Of a DNA stretch of 64,000 nucleotides, positions 35,282 through 42,279 are shown in pieces. Location: assembly GCA_018266105.1 (NCBI GenBank), contig JAFEBA010000089.1, positions 1 to 64,000 of the forward strand, read 5' to 3'. The position numbers and the translations under genes are program-made. The DNA comes from a bacterium (lineage in GTDB: Bacteria > Vulcanimicrobiota > Xenobia > Xenobiales > JADMJV01). How positions within the stretch are numbered: the first letter of the stretch is position 1; every line of letters starts with the position of its first letter. The notes beneath the pieces were generated by a model that was given only the letters and a program-made list of their open reading frames with translations, was not told the origin of the DNA and searched no databases.

Positions 35282-36577
35282 GTGAGCGAAGATACTCAGT
35301 ATGTAACCCAAAACGAAGCCTGGGAGCGGCCCTTCCTGGAGACCGGACTGGCCCTGCAGTATGCCGACGGCCGTCTGGTGCCGGTGGTGCACGCCGACAT
35401 TAGCGTAGGCGAGCGCGCCGAAGCCCATATCGACGGGATCGCCCCTCGTCGCTATCAGGTCGATGGCCAGAAACTGGTCAGCGAGGGCTCCAGTCTGGCC
35501 CTGGGAGACGAACTCGAACTCGGCTCGGTCAAGCTGAAGCTGGTTCCGCTCACGGTCACGGCCGTGCTCCAGGGTCTCAATGACGACCGAACCTGGGCTG
35601 TCAATTATCAGCCTATCATCTACATGGGCCGTATGGGCCGACGCGTCAATGATATCGAACTGAACGACAAGACCATTTCTCGCACCCAGGCCCGTCTGGA
35701 GACCGGTCCCCAGGGCACCGTTCTGGTGGCTGAGAGTCCCACCATCCTGAATGGTCAGCCGATCGAGGTCGGCTCCAGCCACACCCTGGCCGACGGCGAC
35801 CTGATCCGCTTTGGAACCTTTGTTTTCCGCTATCGACTGGGCTCTCCCAGCGCGGCCCAGCCCAACGCCGGTGTCAAAGTCTACTGCCTGGGCGGTTTCC
35901 AGGTGGAAGCCGATGGAGTGGCCGCCAGCGGAGCCGACTGGCGCAGCCACACGGCTCGCTTCGTGCTGGCCTATCTGGCTTCGGAATGGCCCCGGCCGGT
36001 GGCGCTGGAGCCGCTGCTGGAAGCCTTCTGGCCGGATTTAGACGCGGAACGGGCCCGCAGTAACCTGCGCGTGACCATCCACAAGATCCGTCGAAGCCTG
36101 CCCTTACCCGAGAGCGGGCCTCCCCTGTTTGAGCGCACCACCTATACGCTGGGTTTTCATCCCGACCTGAGCTTCTGGCACGATGCCTTCGAGTTTCAGA
36201 AGGCCCTGGACGAAAAGAACTGGCGCAAGGCGCTCAGCATCTATCGCGGCAAATTCCTGGAAGAGTGCTACATGGACTGGGCCGAAGCCGTCCGATCGCG
36301 GCTGGAATCGGCCTGCCTGGAGGCCGGCCTGCAGCTGGTGAAGGAGACTCCGGTGGGGCCGGAACGGCTGGATTTCGCGCGCCGCTGTCTCCAGTTAGAC
36401 CCCTGCTGTCAGCCGGCCGTCATGGCCGCCATGGAGACCTCCCGCCTGCTGGGACGCCCTGAAGAAGCCCTCAAGCTCTTTGAAAGCTTCCGCAAGACAC
36501 TGGAATCCACGCTGGGCATGGAGCCCTCGCTGGAGCTGCTGCGCGAAGAACAGCTGGCGAAACTCCACGTTAGTTAA
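35282..36577 (+). CDS. FHA-domain SARP/BTAD-type transcriptional regulator
   Basis: Residues about 100-185 form an FHA phosphothreonine-binding domain (YMGRMGRRVNDIELNDKTIS, then ILNGQPI and LADGDLIRFG). A stretch before it (residues 20-95) may be a second, degenerate FHA. A SARP-type winged helix follows (VYCLGGFQVEADG, RSNLRVTIHKIRRSL), and then a bacterial transcriptional activation domain of TPR helices ends the 431-residue protein. FHA plus BTAD, EmbR-like, suggests activation through Ser/Thr kinase phosphorylation; no kinase gene lies in this window. The GTG start at 35282 lies about 53 nt from the divergent zinc-ribbon gene. Confidence 0.88.
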   Translation: MSEDTQYVTQNEAWERPFLETGLALQYADGRLVPVVHADISVGERAEAHIDGIAPRRYQVDGQKLVSEGSSLALGDELELGSVKLKLVPLTVTAVLQGLNDDRTWAVNYQPIIYMGRMGRRVNDIELNDKTISRTQARLETGPQGTVLVAESPTILNGQPIEVGSSHTLADGDLIRFGTFVFRYRLGSPSAAQPNAGVKVYCLGGFQVEADGVAASGADWRSHTARFVLAYLASEWPRPVALEPLLEAFWPDLDAERARSNLRVTIHKIRRSLPLPESGPPLFERTTYTLGFHPDLSFWHDAFEFQKALDEKNWRKALSIYRGKFLEECYMDWAEAVRSRLESACLEAGLQLVKETPVGPERLDFARRCLQLDPCCQPAVMAAMETSRLLGRPEEALKLFESFRKTLESTLGMEPSLELLREEQLAKLHVS

Positions 36578-36597
36578 AGCCGCCCTGACAAGTATAA

Positions 36598-36621
36598 GAG
36601 GCACCGCTTTCGCGGTGCCTC
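36598..36621. terminator. Perfect 10-bp hairpin, probable bidirectional terminator
   Basis: The arms GAGGCACCGC (36598-36607) and GCGGTGCCTC (36612-36621) pair perfectly around a TTTC loop. It lies 20 nt after the regulator stop and 31 nt after the end of the opposite-strand small ORF. There is no U-tract on either side, so it may be a U-less terminator or a transcript-end stabiliser. Confidence 0.65.
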
Positions 36622-36652
36622 CGGTGTGTGTGTCCTATGTAGCCCCTCTGAA

Positions 36653-36805
36653 CTAATCTTCCTGATTGGGTTGGTGGACCAGGCCGGATATCTCGAATCC
36701 GGGCTGCTCCGAAGAATTTTGTCCCGCGCCCATCGTGCCGCACACGAAGACCGGTGCGAAGTAGGTCCGCTTCACCTGTGCCTCTTGTGTATTGCTCGAG
36801 GTCAT
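36653..36805 (-). CDS. Candidate 50-residue peptide gene
   Basis: This frame fills most of an otherwise empty 350-nt gap. The ATG at 36805 has a good ribosome-binding site (AGGAGAG, 7 nt upstream). Minus-strand TATACT (36851-36856) lies about 45 nt upstream as a possible -10. The peptide starts MTSSNTQEAQVKRTYF, has a central hydrophobic patch PVFVCGTMGAG with a single Cys, and ends polar and acidic. Perfect hairpins flank the region on both sides. It could be a small regulatory or secreted peptide; no family recognised. Confidence 0.5.
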   Translation of the reverse strand: MTSSNTQEAQVKRTYFAPVFVCGTMGAGQNSSEQPGFEISGLVHQPNQED

Positions 36806-36919
36806 TTGCTTGCTCTCCTAGGTCCTGCTCTGTATCTATCTCTGAGACTGAGTATACTCGGACCTCGCAGCACAGCGTTTTTCGCCCGTCACGCGTGTTA
36901 AATGACTGTAATCTTTTCA

Positions 36920-36940
36920 GACCAGTTTTGTTAACTGGTC
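36920..36940 (-). terminator. 8-bp perfect hairpin at the end of the proteasome-like gene
   Basis: GACCAGTT (36920-36927) and AACTGGTC (36933-36940) pair around a 5-nt loop that includes part of the stop codon of the leftward gene. There is no clear U-tract, so its role as a terminator is probable rather than certain. Confidence 0.45.
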
Positions 36941-37578
36941 ACGGGCTGGTTGGCGCGCACACAATAAACCTCGGTTTGTGTTCCCAGACCCCTGGCTCCG
37001 GCCCGCCGGGTGTCAGAAATCATCTCGCGCGCGATCTTGACCGCGCTGGGCAGAGCTAAATCCTTCACCAGCCGGGTTCTGTTCTGGCGCAAGCTCTTGA
37101 GATACTTGGGGTTCTGGGCCACCCGTGAAAGGAAGAAGCTGGCGTCTTCTCCCATCGGAACAAACTCGGTCTCGCTGTCTAACCCATATTCCCTGGTCTC
37201 CAGACCCTGCACCTGAGCTCGTCCCTGGCGACAGATGACCCGCACGAAGACAATGCCGGACAGATCGTGATTATGCTGGCCAAAGGCCAGAGTCACATCC
37301 GCCTCCCCCATCGACTCCAGCTTCTGGGCCAGCACCGTCCTCAGGGCCTCGACATGCAGTTTCGAGGCCAGATCCACTTCGTGCTGCTGCAGATAATCAG
37401 CCACCTGGCGGGCATAGTCCCATTCCGGGCGATCGCCGGAAATCGCCATCAAACTGGAAGCCCGATTGCTGATGCGAAAGATTTTTGCGGGTTGGTCGCT
37501 GGCCACCAACAAACCCTGACTGCTGGCGGCCCAAATGATCAAACTCATGCTGGCTGGTTTGGGAGGAGGCCCACCCAT
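36931..37578 (-). CDS. Proteasome-like (Ntn-hydrolase fold) protein, probably non-catalytic
   Basis: From residue 11 the sequence SLIIWAASSQGLLVASDQPA, followed by KIFRISNRASSLMAISGD, tracks the first strands of a 20S proteasome/HslV subunit. A later SAVKIAREMISDT helix and a TQTEVYCV strand also fit. Thr1 of active beta subunits is not present at the corresponding position. The protein has 215 residues from the ATG at 37578, or 205 from the ATG at 37548, which would begin right at the first strand. It is divergent from the ArsC-like gene. The assignment rests on by-eye similarity only. Confidence 0.45.
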   Translation of the reverse strand: MGGPPPKPASMSLIIWAASSQGLLVASDQPAKIFRISNRASSLMAISGDRPEWDYARQVADYLQQHEVDLASKLHVEALRTVLAQKLESMGEADVTLAFGQHNHDLSGIVFVRVICRQGRAQVQGLETREYGLDSETEFVPMGEDASFFLSRVAQNPKYLKSLRQNRTRLVKDLALPSAVKIAREMISDTRRAGARGLGTQTEVYCVRANQPVTS

Positions 37579-37600
37579 CCCTGCCGTCTAAACCGCTGCC

Positions 37601-37948
37601 ATGCTCAAGGTATATGCCTACAAGAACTGTTCTAGCTGCCAGAAAGCCCTCAAGTATCTCCAGGGCCGCAAGATTTCTTTTGAATTGCATCCCATTGTCG
37701 AATCCCCACCGACTCGAGAGGAGCTGCGGCGCATGGCCGGCTATGTCGGAGGATATAGCAAGCTCTTCAATACCTCCGGCCAGCTCTACCGCCAGCTCGG
37801 GCTCAGCGGCAAAGCTCTGAGCGACACGGAAGCACTGGATCTGCTAGCAGCTCATGGCAAACTGATCAAGCGCCCCTTCGCCCTGGCTGCGAATCGGGGG
37901 GCGGTCGGCTTCAAGCAGGAAGTTTGGGATCAGTTCTCAGAATCCTGA
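37601..37948 (+). CDS. ArsC/Spx-family protein
   Basis: The 115-residue thioredoxin-like protein starts MLKVYAYKNCSSCQKALKYL, with a CSSC pair at residues 10-13. It has the ArsC-family region ESPPTREELRRM and the closing KRPFALAANRGAVGF. Members are arsenate reductases, Spx-type regulators or YffB-like proteins. The CxxC at the N terminus and the absence of arsenate-operon neighbours favour a Spx/YffB-type redox role. The deaminase gene begins 3 nt after the stop. Confidence 0.85.
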   Translation: MLKVYAYKNCSSCQKALKYLQGRKISFELHPIVESPPTREELRRMAGYVGGYSKLFNTSGQLYRQLGLSGKALSDTEALDLLAAHGKLIKRPFALAANRGAVGFKQEVWDQFSES

Positions 37949-37951
37949 GCA

Positions 37952-38536
37952 ATGCAACCTCAAAGTATTGTCGTGGAAATGCCCTCCTGGATCGAACAGG
38001 AGATGTCGCGCCGTCCCTCCCTCTATCCAGACCTGGCCGAGCGCATCAAGCTGGTGGTGGAGTTCTCCCGTCTGAACGTGGAGCACGACACCGGCGGTCC
38101 CTTCGCCGCCGCCGTCTTTGAGGAAGCCAGCGGAAAACTGGTCTCGATTGGGGTCAACCGGGTGGTGCCCACCTGTGTCTCCTCAGCTCACGCTGAATTC
38201 ACGGCTCTGGCCCTGGCCCAACAGAAGCTGGGAACCTTCGACCTGGGTGGTGCCGGCATGCCGTCTCATCAGTTGGTGGTCAACTGGCGGCCCTGCACCA
38301 TGTGCTTCGGGTCCGTGATCTGGTCGGGCGTCCGCTCGCTGGCCCTGGCCGGCAGTGGAGTGGCGGTGGAGGAAATCACCGGCTTCGATGAGGGTCCCAT
38401 GATGGACAACTGGATCGAGGAATTAAACCGACGGGGCATCGAGGTTCAGGACAACCTCAATCGCGAAGCTGCCCTGGAAGTCTTCCGCTTCTTCAGAGAC
38501 AGCTCCAAAATCGTCTACAACGCCCGCCGGGGTTAG
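37952..38536 (+). CDS. Cytidine/deoxycytidylate (guanine deaminase-like) zinc deaminase
   Basis: The zinc site of the CDA fold is complete: HAEFTAL supplies the His ligand and catalytic Glu, and PCTMCFGSVIWSG the two Cys ligands. Spacing and length (194 residues) match the CMP/dCMP and guanine deaminase group (GuaD/TadA-like). The C-terminal FFRDSSKIVYNARRG resembles the guanine deaminase tail. The substrate cannot be fixed by eye. It lies 3 nt after the ArsC-like gene, so the two are probably co-transcribed. Confidence 0.85.
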   Translation: MQPQSIVVEMPSWIEQEMSRRPSLYPDLAERIKLVVEFSRLNVEHDTGGPFAAAVFEEASGKLVSIGVNRVVPTCVSSAHAEFTALALAQQKLGTFDLGGAGMPSHQLVVNWRPCTMCFGSVIWSGVRSLALAGSGVAVEEITGFDEGPMMDNWIEELNRRGIEVQDNLNREAALEVFRFFRDSSKIVYNARRG

Positions 38537-38565
38537 GGGCTCGCCGGAGACCCGGCATTTCTTAA

Positions 38566-38976
38566 TTAATCTTCTTCGCCCGGCCTGGCCACGTGAATGG
38601 GAGGCAACGGCACGCCCAGAGCTTTGGCCACGGCCTTGAGTTCCTCGGCTTCCACCCGCACAACCTTGTGGTCTGCGCCGGCAACGGCCACCAGATAGTC
38701 CATGATCCGGTCCTTATCTTCGTTCTCCAGCAGCTTGCGCAGCGGATGGGCAAGTTCGTAGGCCGAGGGCATTTCGTCCACGTGGTCCAACAACTTCTCA
38801 AAGGTGGCTTTGGAAAAGCCCGGCAACATGGCCTGTCCGACCCGAACGGCCACCTCTCTTTCCTCGTCGTCGATGACGCCGTCGGCGGAGATCAGGGAGA
38901 CGGCCAGAGCCGCAGCAATTTTGTTGACATCCGATTTATATCGAGTGAGGTGCATGCAGACCAACTTGTCCAGCAC
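38566..38976 (-). CDS. TerB-like protein
   Basis: The 136-residue all-helical protein contains the TerB/DjlA-like core: VSLISADGVIDDEEREVAV, with the acidic DGVIDDEE loop, and a later VAVAGADHKVVRVEAEEL that repeats the pattern. TerB domains bind metal through these acidic loops and act as cytoplasmic or membrane-linked sensors of stress. The rest of a tellurite-resistance set is absent. The start is GTG at 38976; an ATG seven codons inside is possible. Confidence 0.8.
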   Translation of the reverse strand: MLDKLVCMHLTRYKSDVNKIAAALAVSLISADGVIDDEEREVAVRVGQAMLPGFSKATFEKLLDHVDEMPSAYELAHPLRKLLENEDKDRIMDYLVAVAGADHKVVRVEAEELKAVAKALGVPLPPIHVARPGEED

Positions 38977-38998
38977 CCGTCCATTTTCCTGGCCGAAT

Positions 38999-39029
38999 AA
39001 AAAGGGAGCTCGCAGGGAGCTCCCTTTTT
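38999..39029 (-). terminator. Intrinsic terminator of the PDZ-protein gene
   Basis: A 10-bp perfect stem (AAAGGGAGCT pairing with AGCTCCCTTT), extended by flanking A-T pairs, surrounds a 7-nt loop. On the minus strand the stem is followed by TTTTTATT, the classical U-tract. It lies 18 nt after the stop of the gene at 39048-39524. Confidence 0.85.
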
Positions 39030-39047
39030 GTTCGGTCCAGTCCGAGC

Positions 39048-39524
39048 TTAGCGGCTGCAGCGCTCGCAGCGCACCAGTTCGCGCTGAATGCTGAGGGTGA
39101 AGCGCTCCTCGGTGAGGGGACGGTAAACACCGACCTCGACCTCAGTGCCAACCTCACCGCGCAGGCGAGCCACCACATCCTCGGTGGGCTGACCTTCGGT
39201 GCTCACGCCGTCCACGCTTTCGATGACATCGTTGGACTTCAGCCCGGCCCGTTCGGCGGGATAGCCAGGCAGTGGTTCCAGGGCGGTGAAGCGTCCTTCG
39301 TGGGCCATGTCGGCGCCGACATAAAGGCCGATGCCACCGAATTCCTCAACGCTCTGTTGCTGAAACGGGCAGCGCTGCACACAGGCAGGTCTGGTATTGG
39401 AGGCGACCGGAGGGGCCGGAGGTTGGAACAGACCAGCGGTGAGAACCCCCAGACATATCGCGCCTGCGGCCAGAGTCTGACGGGTTACCCGAGGAAAACT
39501 GCTCAACAAGATCATCGCTTGCAT
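39048..39524 (-). CDS. Secreted/anchored PDZ-domain protein
   Basis: An N-terminal hydrophobic segment (TLAAGAICLGVLTAGLF) exports or anchors the protein. A CxxxC pair follows (CVQRC). Residues about 63-150 form a PDZ domain: GIGLYVGADM, then EPLPGYPAERAGLKSNDVIESVDG and VVARLRGEVGTEVEVGVYRP, ending with a CERC pair. No protease domain is attached, so it probably binds peptide tails or regulates an envelope protease. An intrinsic terminator follows it. Confidence 0.82.
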   Translation of the reverse strand: MQAMILLSSFPRVTRQTLAAGAICLGVLTAGLFQPPAPPVASNTRPACVQRCPFQQQSVEEFGGIGLYVGADMAHEGRFTALEPLPGYPAERAGLKSNDVIESVDGVSTEGQPTEDVVARLRGEVGTEVEVGVYRPLTEERFTLSIQRELVRCERCSR

Positions 39525-39615
39525 ACTCCCTAGTAATATTGGCTACACCATGCCCTTTCGGTGCCTGGCGCGGGTCGCCTGCCGGGCTTTTCAAGCTTCT
39601 TTCATGCAGTTTGAG

Positions 39616-39621
39616 TAGCCT
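39616..39621 (+). promoter_or_regulatory. TAGCCT -10 element, probable leaderless start
   Basis: TAGCCT ends exactly 6 nt before the ATG at 39628, with no ribosome-binding site between. Confidence 0.5.
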
Positions 39622-39627
39622 GAGACT

Positions 39628-39903
39628 ATGATTACGCAAGCTCTCAAAAGTGGTCGAGTTGCCCCCAGCAAAAAAGCCCCCCGGCTCAACTCCGAGGCAG
39701 CCGCGGCGGTCGCCTCGGCCAAAGCCTCACTGGCCTCGCAAAAGGGCTATCCCTGGTCACAGACCGAGTACAACTGCGCTCTGGCCTCGGTGATGGACCA
39801 CCTGGCCTCCCAGCACGGCGATGCCGCCGCCCAGGAGTTGATGCGCCAGATGGAATCCGTGCCCGTGCGAGGCGGTCGCTTCAATCCCTGGTCGGGCGAC
39901 TAA
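39628..39903 (+). CDS. Small protein of unknown function
   Basis: The 91 residues start with a basic, unstructured leader (ITQALKSGRVAPSKKAP), continue with Ala-rich helices (EAAAAVASAKASLASQKG), and end RGGRFNPWSGD. Neither a signal peptide nor a membrane segment is present. It is preceded by a probable leaderless promoter and is convergent with the SCO-like gene, whose stop lies 5 nt away. No family recognised. Confidence 0.6.
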   Translation: MITQALKSGRVAPSKKAPRLNSEAAAAVASAKASLASQKGYPWSQTEYNCALASVMDHLASQHGDAAAQELMRQMESVPVRGGRFNPWSGD

Positions 39904-39908
39904 AGCTC

Positions 39909-40451
39909 CTAATTGTTTAAGTACTGCCGAATGGTTGCGGCCATTTCGCTCATCTTCCAATCGTTGTCGGTAAACACCCGACGCAAACGCTGTTGCGGGT
40001 CGATGACCGAGGTGCGGGTATTATGCACCACTGTCCCCTTTTCGTCGTAGTAAATCTCTCCGAACAGGCTGGCAATCTTGTTGATATCGTTGCTGTTGCC
40101 GGTCAGAAAAGTCCAGTTGTCCTTGGCCTGGTGGAGCTGAGCATAGCCCTTCAGCACCTCAGGAGTGTCGTGTTTGGGATCGAGCGTGATTGAGATCAGC
40201 TGAACCTTGTTCTGGGCTTCATCCATTTGATTGAGTAGCTGCTGCAGCTTGGTCATTTTGGCGGCCAGCATTGGACACTTGGACGGATCCGGGCACTGGG
40301 TGAAAAGAAACGAGACCACCACTACCTTGCCTTTGTAATCGCTGAGTGAGGTGGCTTTCCCGTTCTGATTGGTCAGTTGGAAATTAGGCACTCCAGCGTC
40401 GATTTGAAGTTCGCCAAAAAGCAATAGCAATGCGAATAACAGGGCTTTCAT
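39909..40451 (-). CDS. SCO1/SenC-type thioredoxin-fold protein
   Basis: A signal peptide (MKALLFALLLLFGELQIDAG) leads into the SCO fold: PNFQLTNQNGKATSLSDYKG, VVVVSFLFTQCPDPSKCPML, SITLDPKHDTPEVL. A late His lies in VVHNTRTSVID. The metal/redox pair is CPDPSKC, one with five residues between the cysteines instead of the usual three, so copper binding may be altered. SCO proteins deliver copper to cytochrome oxidase or act as thiol oxidoreductases in the periplasm. A GAGGAG ribosome-binding site precedes the ATG. Confidence 0.85.
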   Translation of the reverse strand: MKALLFALLLLFGELQIDAGVPNFQLTNQNGKATSLSDYKGKVVVVSFLFTQCPDPSKCPMLAAKMTKLQQLLNQMDEAQNKVQLISITLDPKHDTPEVLKGYAQLHQAKDNWTFLTGNSNDINKIASLFGEIYYDEKGTVVHNTRTSVIDPQQRLRRVFTDNDWKMSEMAATIRQYLNN

Positions 40452-40485
40452 GAATTTAACTCCTCAATTTTTGTAGACTTTGGGT

Positions 40486-40821
40486 TCAGGCGGCCAACCA
40501 GCTGCGAGGAGGGGGCAGCTCGGGCGCGGGCGCGGGGCGCGTCAGCAGAGGGGTCAGAACAAAGGCCACCACCGGTGAGGCCAGGACGGGCTGCGCCACC
40601 AGAACGTAGCCCCGAGGACAGAGCGCTTCAGGTCTGACTGGAGCGGTCTGGGTCTGAGGATGGGGCTCAGGAGTGCACATGCGATGCTGCAGACAGTGGC
40701 ACAGTTGACCGGGATGAACTCCACACAGGTGAGGCATAGGTCCACAGAACTCGTCCTCGGCCCAACTCAGAGTCGGGCAGGCGAACCATAAAATCAGCAG
40801 CACCAGCAAGCGTCCCACCAT
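40486..40821 (-). CDS. Small secreted Cys/Pro-rich protein
   Basis: A signal peptide (MVGRLLVLLILWFACPTLSWA) is followed by a short Cys-rich part with six cysteines (FCGPMPHLCGVHPGQLCHC and onwards), several His residues, a hydrophobic segment and a Pro-rich tail. The His/Cys content and the adjacent SCO-like gene suggest a metal-related role; this is inference. A GTG six codons upstream (40839) is an alternative start. It begins just after the lepB stop on the same strand. Confidence 0.6.
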   Translation of the reverse strand: MVGRLLVLLILWFACPTLSWAEDEFCGPMPHLCGVHPGQLCHCLQHRMCTPEPHPQTQTAPVRPEALCPRGYVLVAQPVLASPVVAFVLTPLLTRPAPAPELPPPRSWLAA

Positions 40822-40848
40822 GTGGTCACTTTTTACCACAAAACGGAC

Positions 40849-41397
40849 TTACCTGGTCATCGTTAAGGATCGCCAGTGCTGAGGAGGAAATGCCACTCCC
40901 AGGGCCTTACCGGTCACAAAGTCGGCCGGCACGGTGCCCCAGTAGCGACTATCGTAGGAATTGCTACGGTGATCGCCCATCACAAACAGGCGTCCGGGTG
41001 CGACTTTCACGGGCCCCCAGCTTTCCCCCGTAAACTCGGCCCAGGGCTCCTCCACCGGCAGGCCATTCACCAGCAGCGTTCCCTGGCGCATCTCCAGGGT
41101 CTCGCCTCCCAGGCCAACCACTCGCTTGCAGAAGAGCTTGTCCCCGTCAGGCCCGGGAAAGCACACCACATCGCCTCTCTGAGCCGGGCTCAGGGCCGAA
41201 ATGTGAGACAACCACACCCAGTCCCAACTGTGGATGGTGGGCTCCATGGAGCCCGTCGGAATCACGCACGGTCGACCGATGGCGGTGCAGAAGAGAAAGA
41301 CGGCCGAAACCTGAGTGAGTTTCTTACCGCTGAACCAGCCGGCCAGCAGCAATACACCCGTGAGAATGGGAATCATCAGCATAGCCCGGCCAACCAC
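40849..41397 (-). CDS. lepB: Signal peptidase I
   Basis: This serine/lysine peptidase removes signal peptides of exported proteins at the outer face of the cytoplasmic membrane. The catalytic Ser is in IPTGSMEPTI, the general-base Lys in FCKRVVGLGGE, and the third box is MGDHRSNSYDSRYWG. At 182 residues it is a short form with one N-terminal membrane segment. GTG at 41397 is taken as the start; ATG at 41382 would remove five residues. The two secreted-protein genes downstream may be co-transcribed. Confidence 0.93.
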   Translation of the reverse strand: MVGRAMLMIPILTGVLLLAGWFSGKKLTQVSAVFLFCTAIGRPCVIPTGSMEPTIHSWDWVWLSHISALSPAQRGDVVCFPGPDGDKLFCKRVVGLGGETLEMRQGTLLVNGLPVEEPWAEFTGESWGPVKVAPGRLFVMGDHRSNSYDSRYWGTVPADFVTGKALGVAFPPQHWRSLTMTR

Positions 41398-41453
41398 CAG
41401 CCAAAGTTCGAAGTTCCCGAGCCGAATTTTAGGTTTCTGTCAGCCTGGGCGCC

Positions 41454-41459
41454 TAAGCT
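41454..41459 (+). promoter_or_regulatory. TAAGCT -10-like element, probable leaderless start
   Basis: TAAGCT ends exactly 6 nt before the ATG at 41466; no Shine-Dalgarno sequence is seen. Confidence 0.4.
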
Positions 41460-41465
41460 GCAGCT

Positions 41466-42179
41466 ATGAATATGCTGTCCATCGGATCCACTCTCTCCCC
41501 TTACCGCGCCGCCATCCGCGCCCCACGCTTCGAAAACATCGAGCACGGCTATGGCAATCAGTCCCATCAAAGAGTGGCCACCGAGGTGGACTCGCTCTCG
41601 CTGCAGACCCGGATGGACCTCTCCCAGAAGGCCCAGGTGTTGCCCCCGCCCCCGCCGGCTGAAACCAAGCGCAAGCCCACTCTGCCGCCGAAAAAAGAGC
41701 AGGCCAAGGTTTCCACTCAGGATTTCACCGGACGCACCTGTAGCGGCACCCTCCACGGCCCGCTCCTGATGGAAGAGCCGCAAATGGAAGTGGAAGCTCG
41801 CCCCTCCGCTTTCCGTTCGGTCGACTTCGTCTTTGACAACCAGCAGGACTTCGCGCCTCTGCGCGGAGCCAGCCTGGCCCTGGCCGCCCTGGAGCCCTCG
41901 GTTCTTCACGCCCCGGGTGCCGACCAACCGCTGGCCGTCATCCCTTCCAGCGACTCCCAGTTCGCCTATTTCGGCGTGCGCAACGGTCAGGCCGTGATCG
42001 TCCAGCAATTTCAGGAAGCCCAGCCCCAGGCTCAGAGCAGCCAGGTGCGCCTGCCCAACGGTCAGGTCGCCACCATCCTGCGCAGCGCCGACGATCAGAT
42101 GCAGCTTTCCATTCATCTCCCGGCCGCCAGCCTGGACGACCTGGCCCAGTGGGGACGCAGCCTGCTGGCCGTTGCCTGA
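41466..42179 (+). CDS. Protein of unknown function
   Basis: The 237-residue protein has a disordered N-terminal third with a Pro-rich piece (LPPPPPAETKRKPTLPP). A small folded C-terminal domain follows (FAYFGVRNGQAVIVQQFQEA, then RLPNGQVATIL). It has no signal peptide or membrane helix. Layout and gene start (leaderless-type promoter) resemble other lineage-specific cytoplasmic proteins here. Function unknown. Confidence 0.6.
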   Translation: MNMLSIGSTLSPYRAAIRAPRFENIEHGYGNQSHQRVATEVDSLSLQTRMDLSQKAQVLPPPPPAETKRKPTLPPKKEQAKVSTQDFTGRTCSGTLHGPLLMEEPQMEVEARPSAFRSVDFVFDNQQDFAPLRGASLALAALEPSVLHAPGADQPLAVIPSSDSQFAYFGVRNGQAVIVQQFQEAQPQAQSSQVRLPNGQVATILRSADDQMQLSIHLPAASLDDLAQWGRSLLAVA

Positions 42180-42279
42180 AGCCTGAAAATTAGCACTGAA
42201 CACCTGTTCGAAAGGTCAGCCCGCTCGATCTGCGAACTCCCCTGAATTATTTTCACGACAGGGATGAGGGAATGGCCTG

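Noticed and set aside
36622..36930. Possible tRNA or structured RNA in the widest gap
   Set aside because: No cloverleaf or T-loop consensus could be traced; the gap is better explained by the small minus-strand frame and hairpins.
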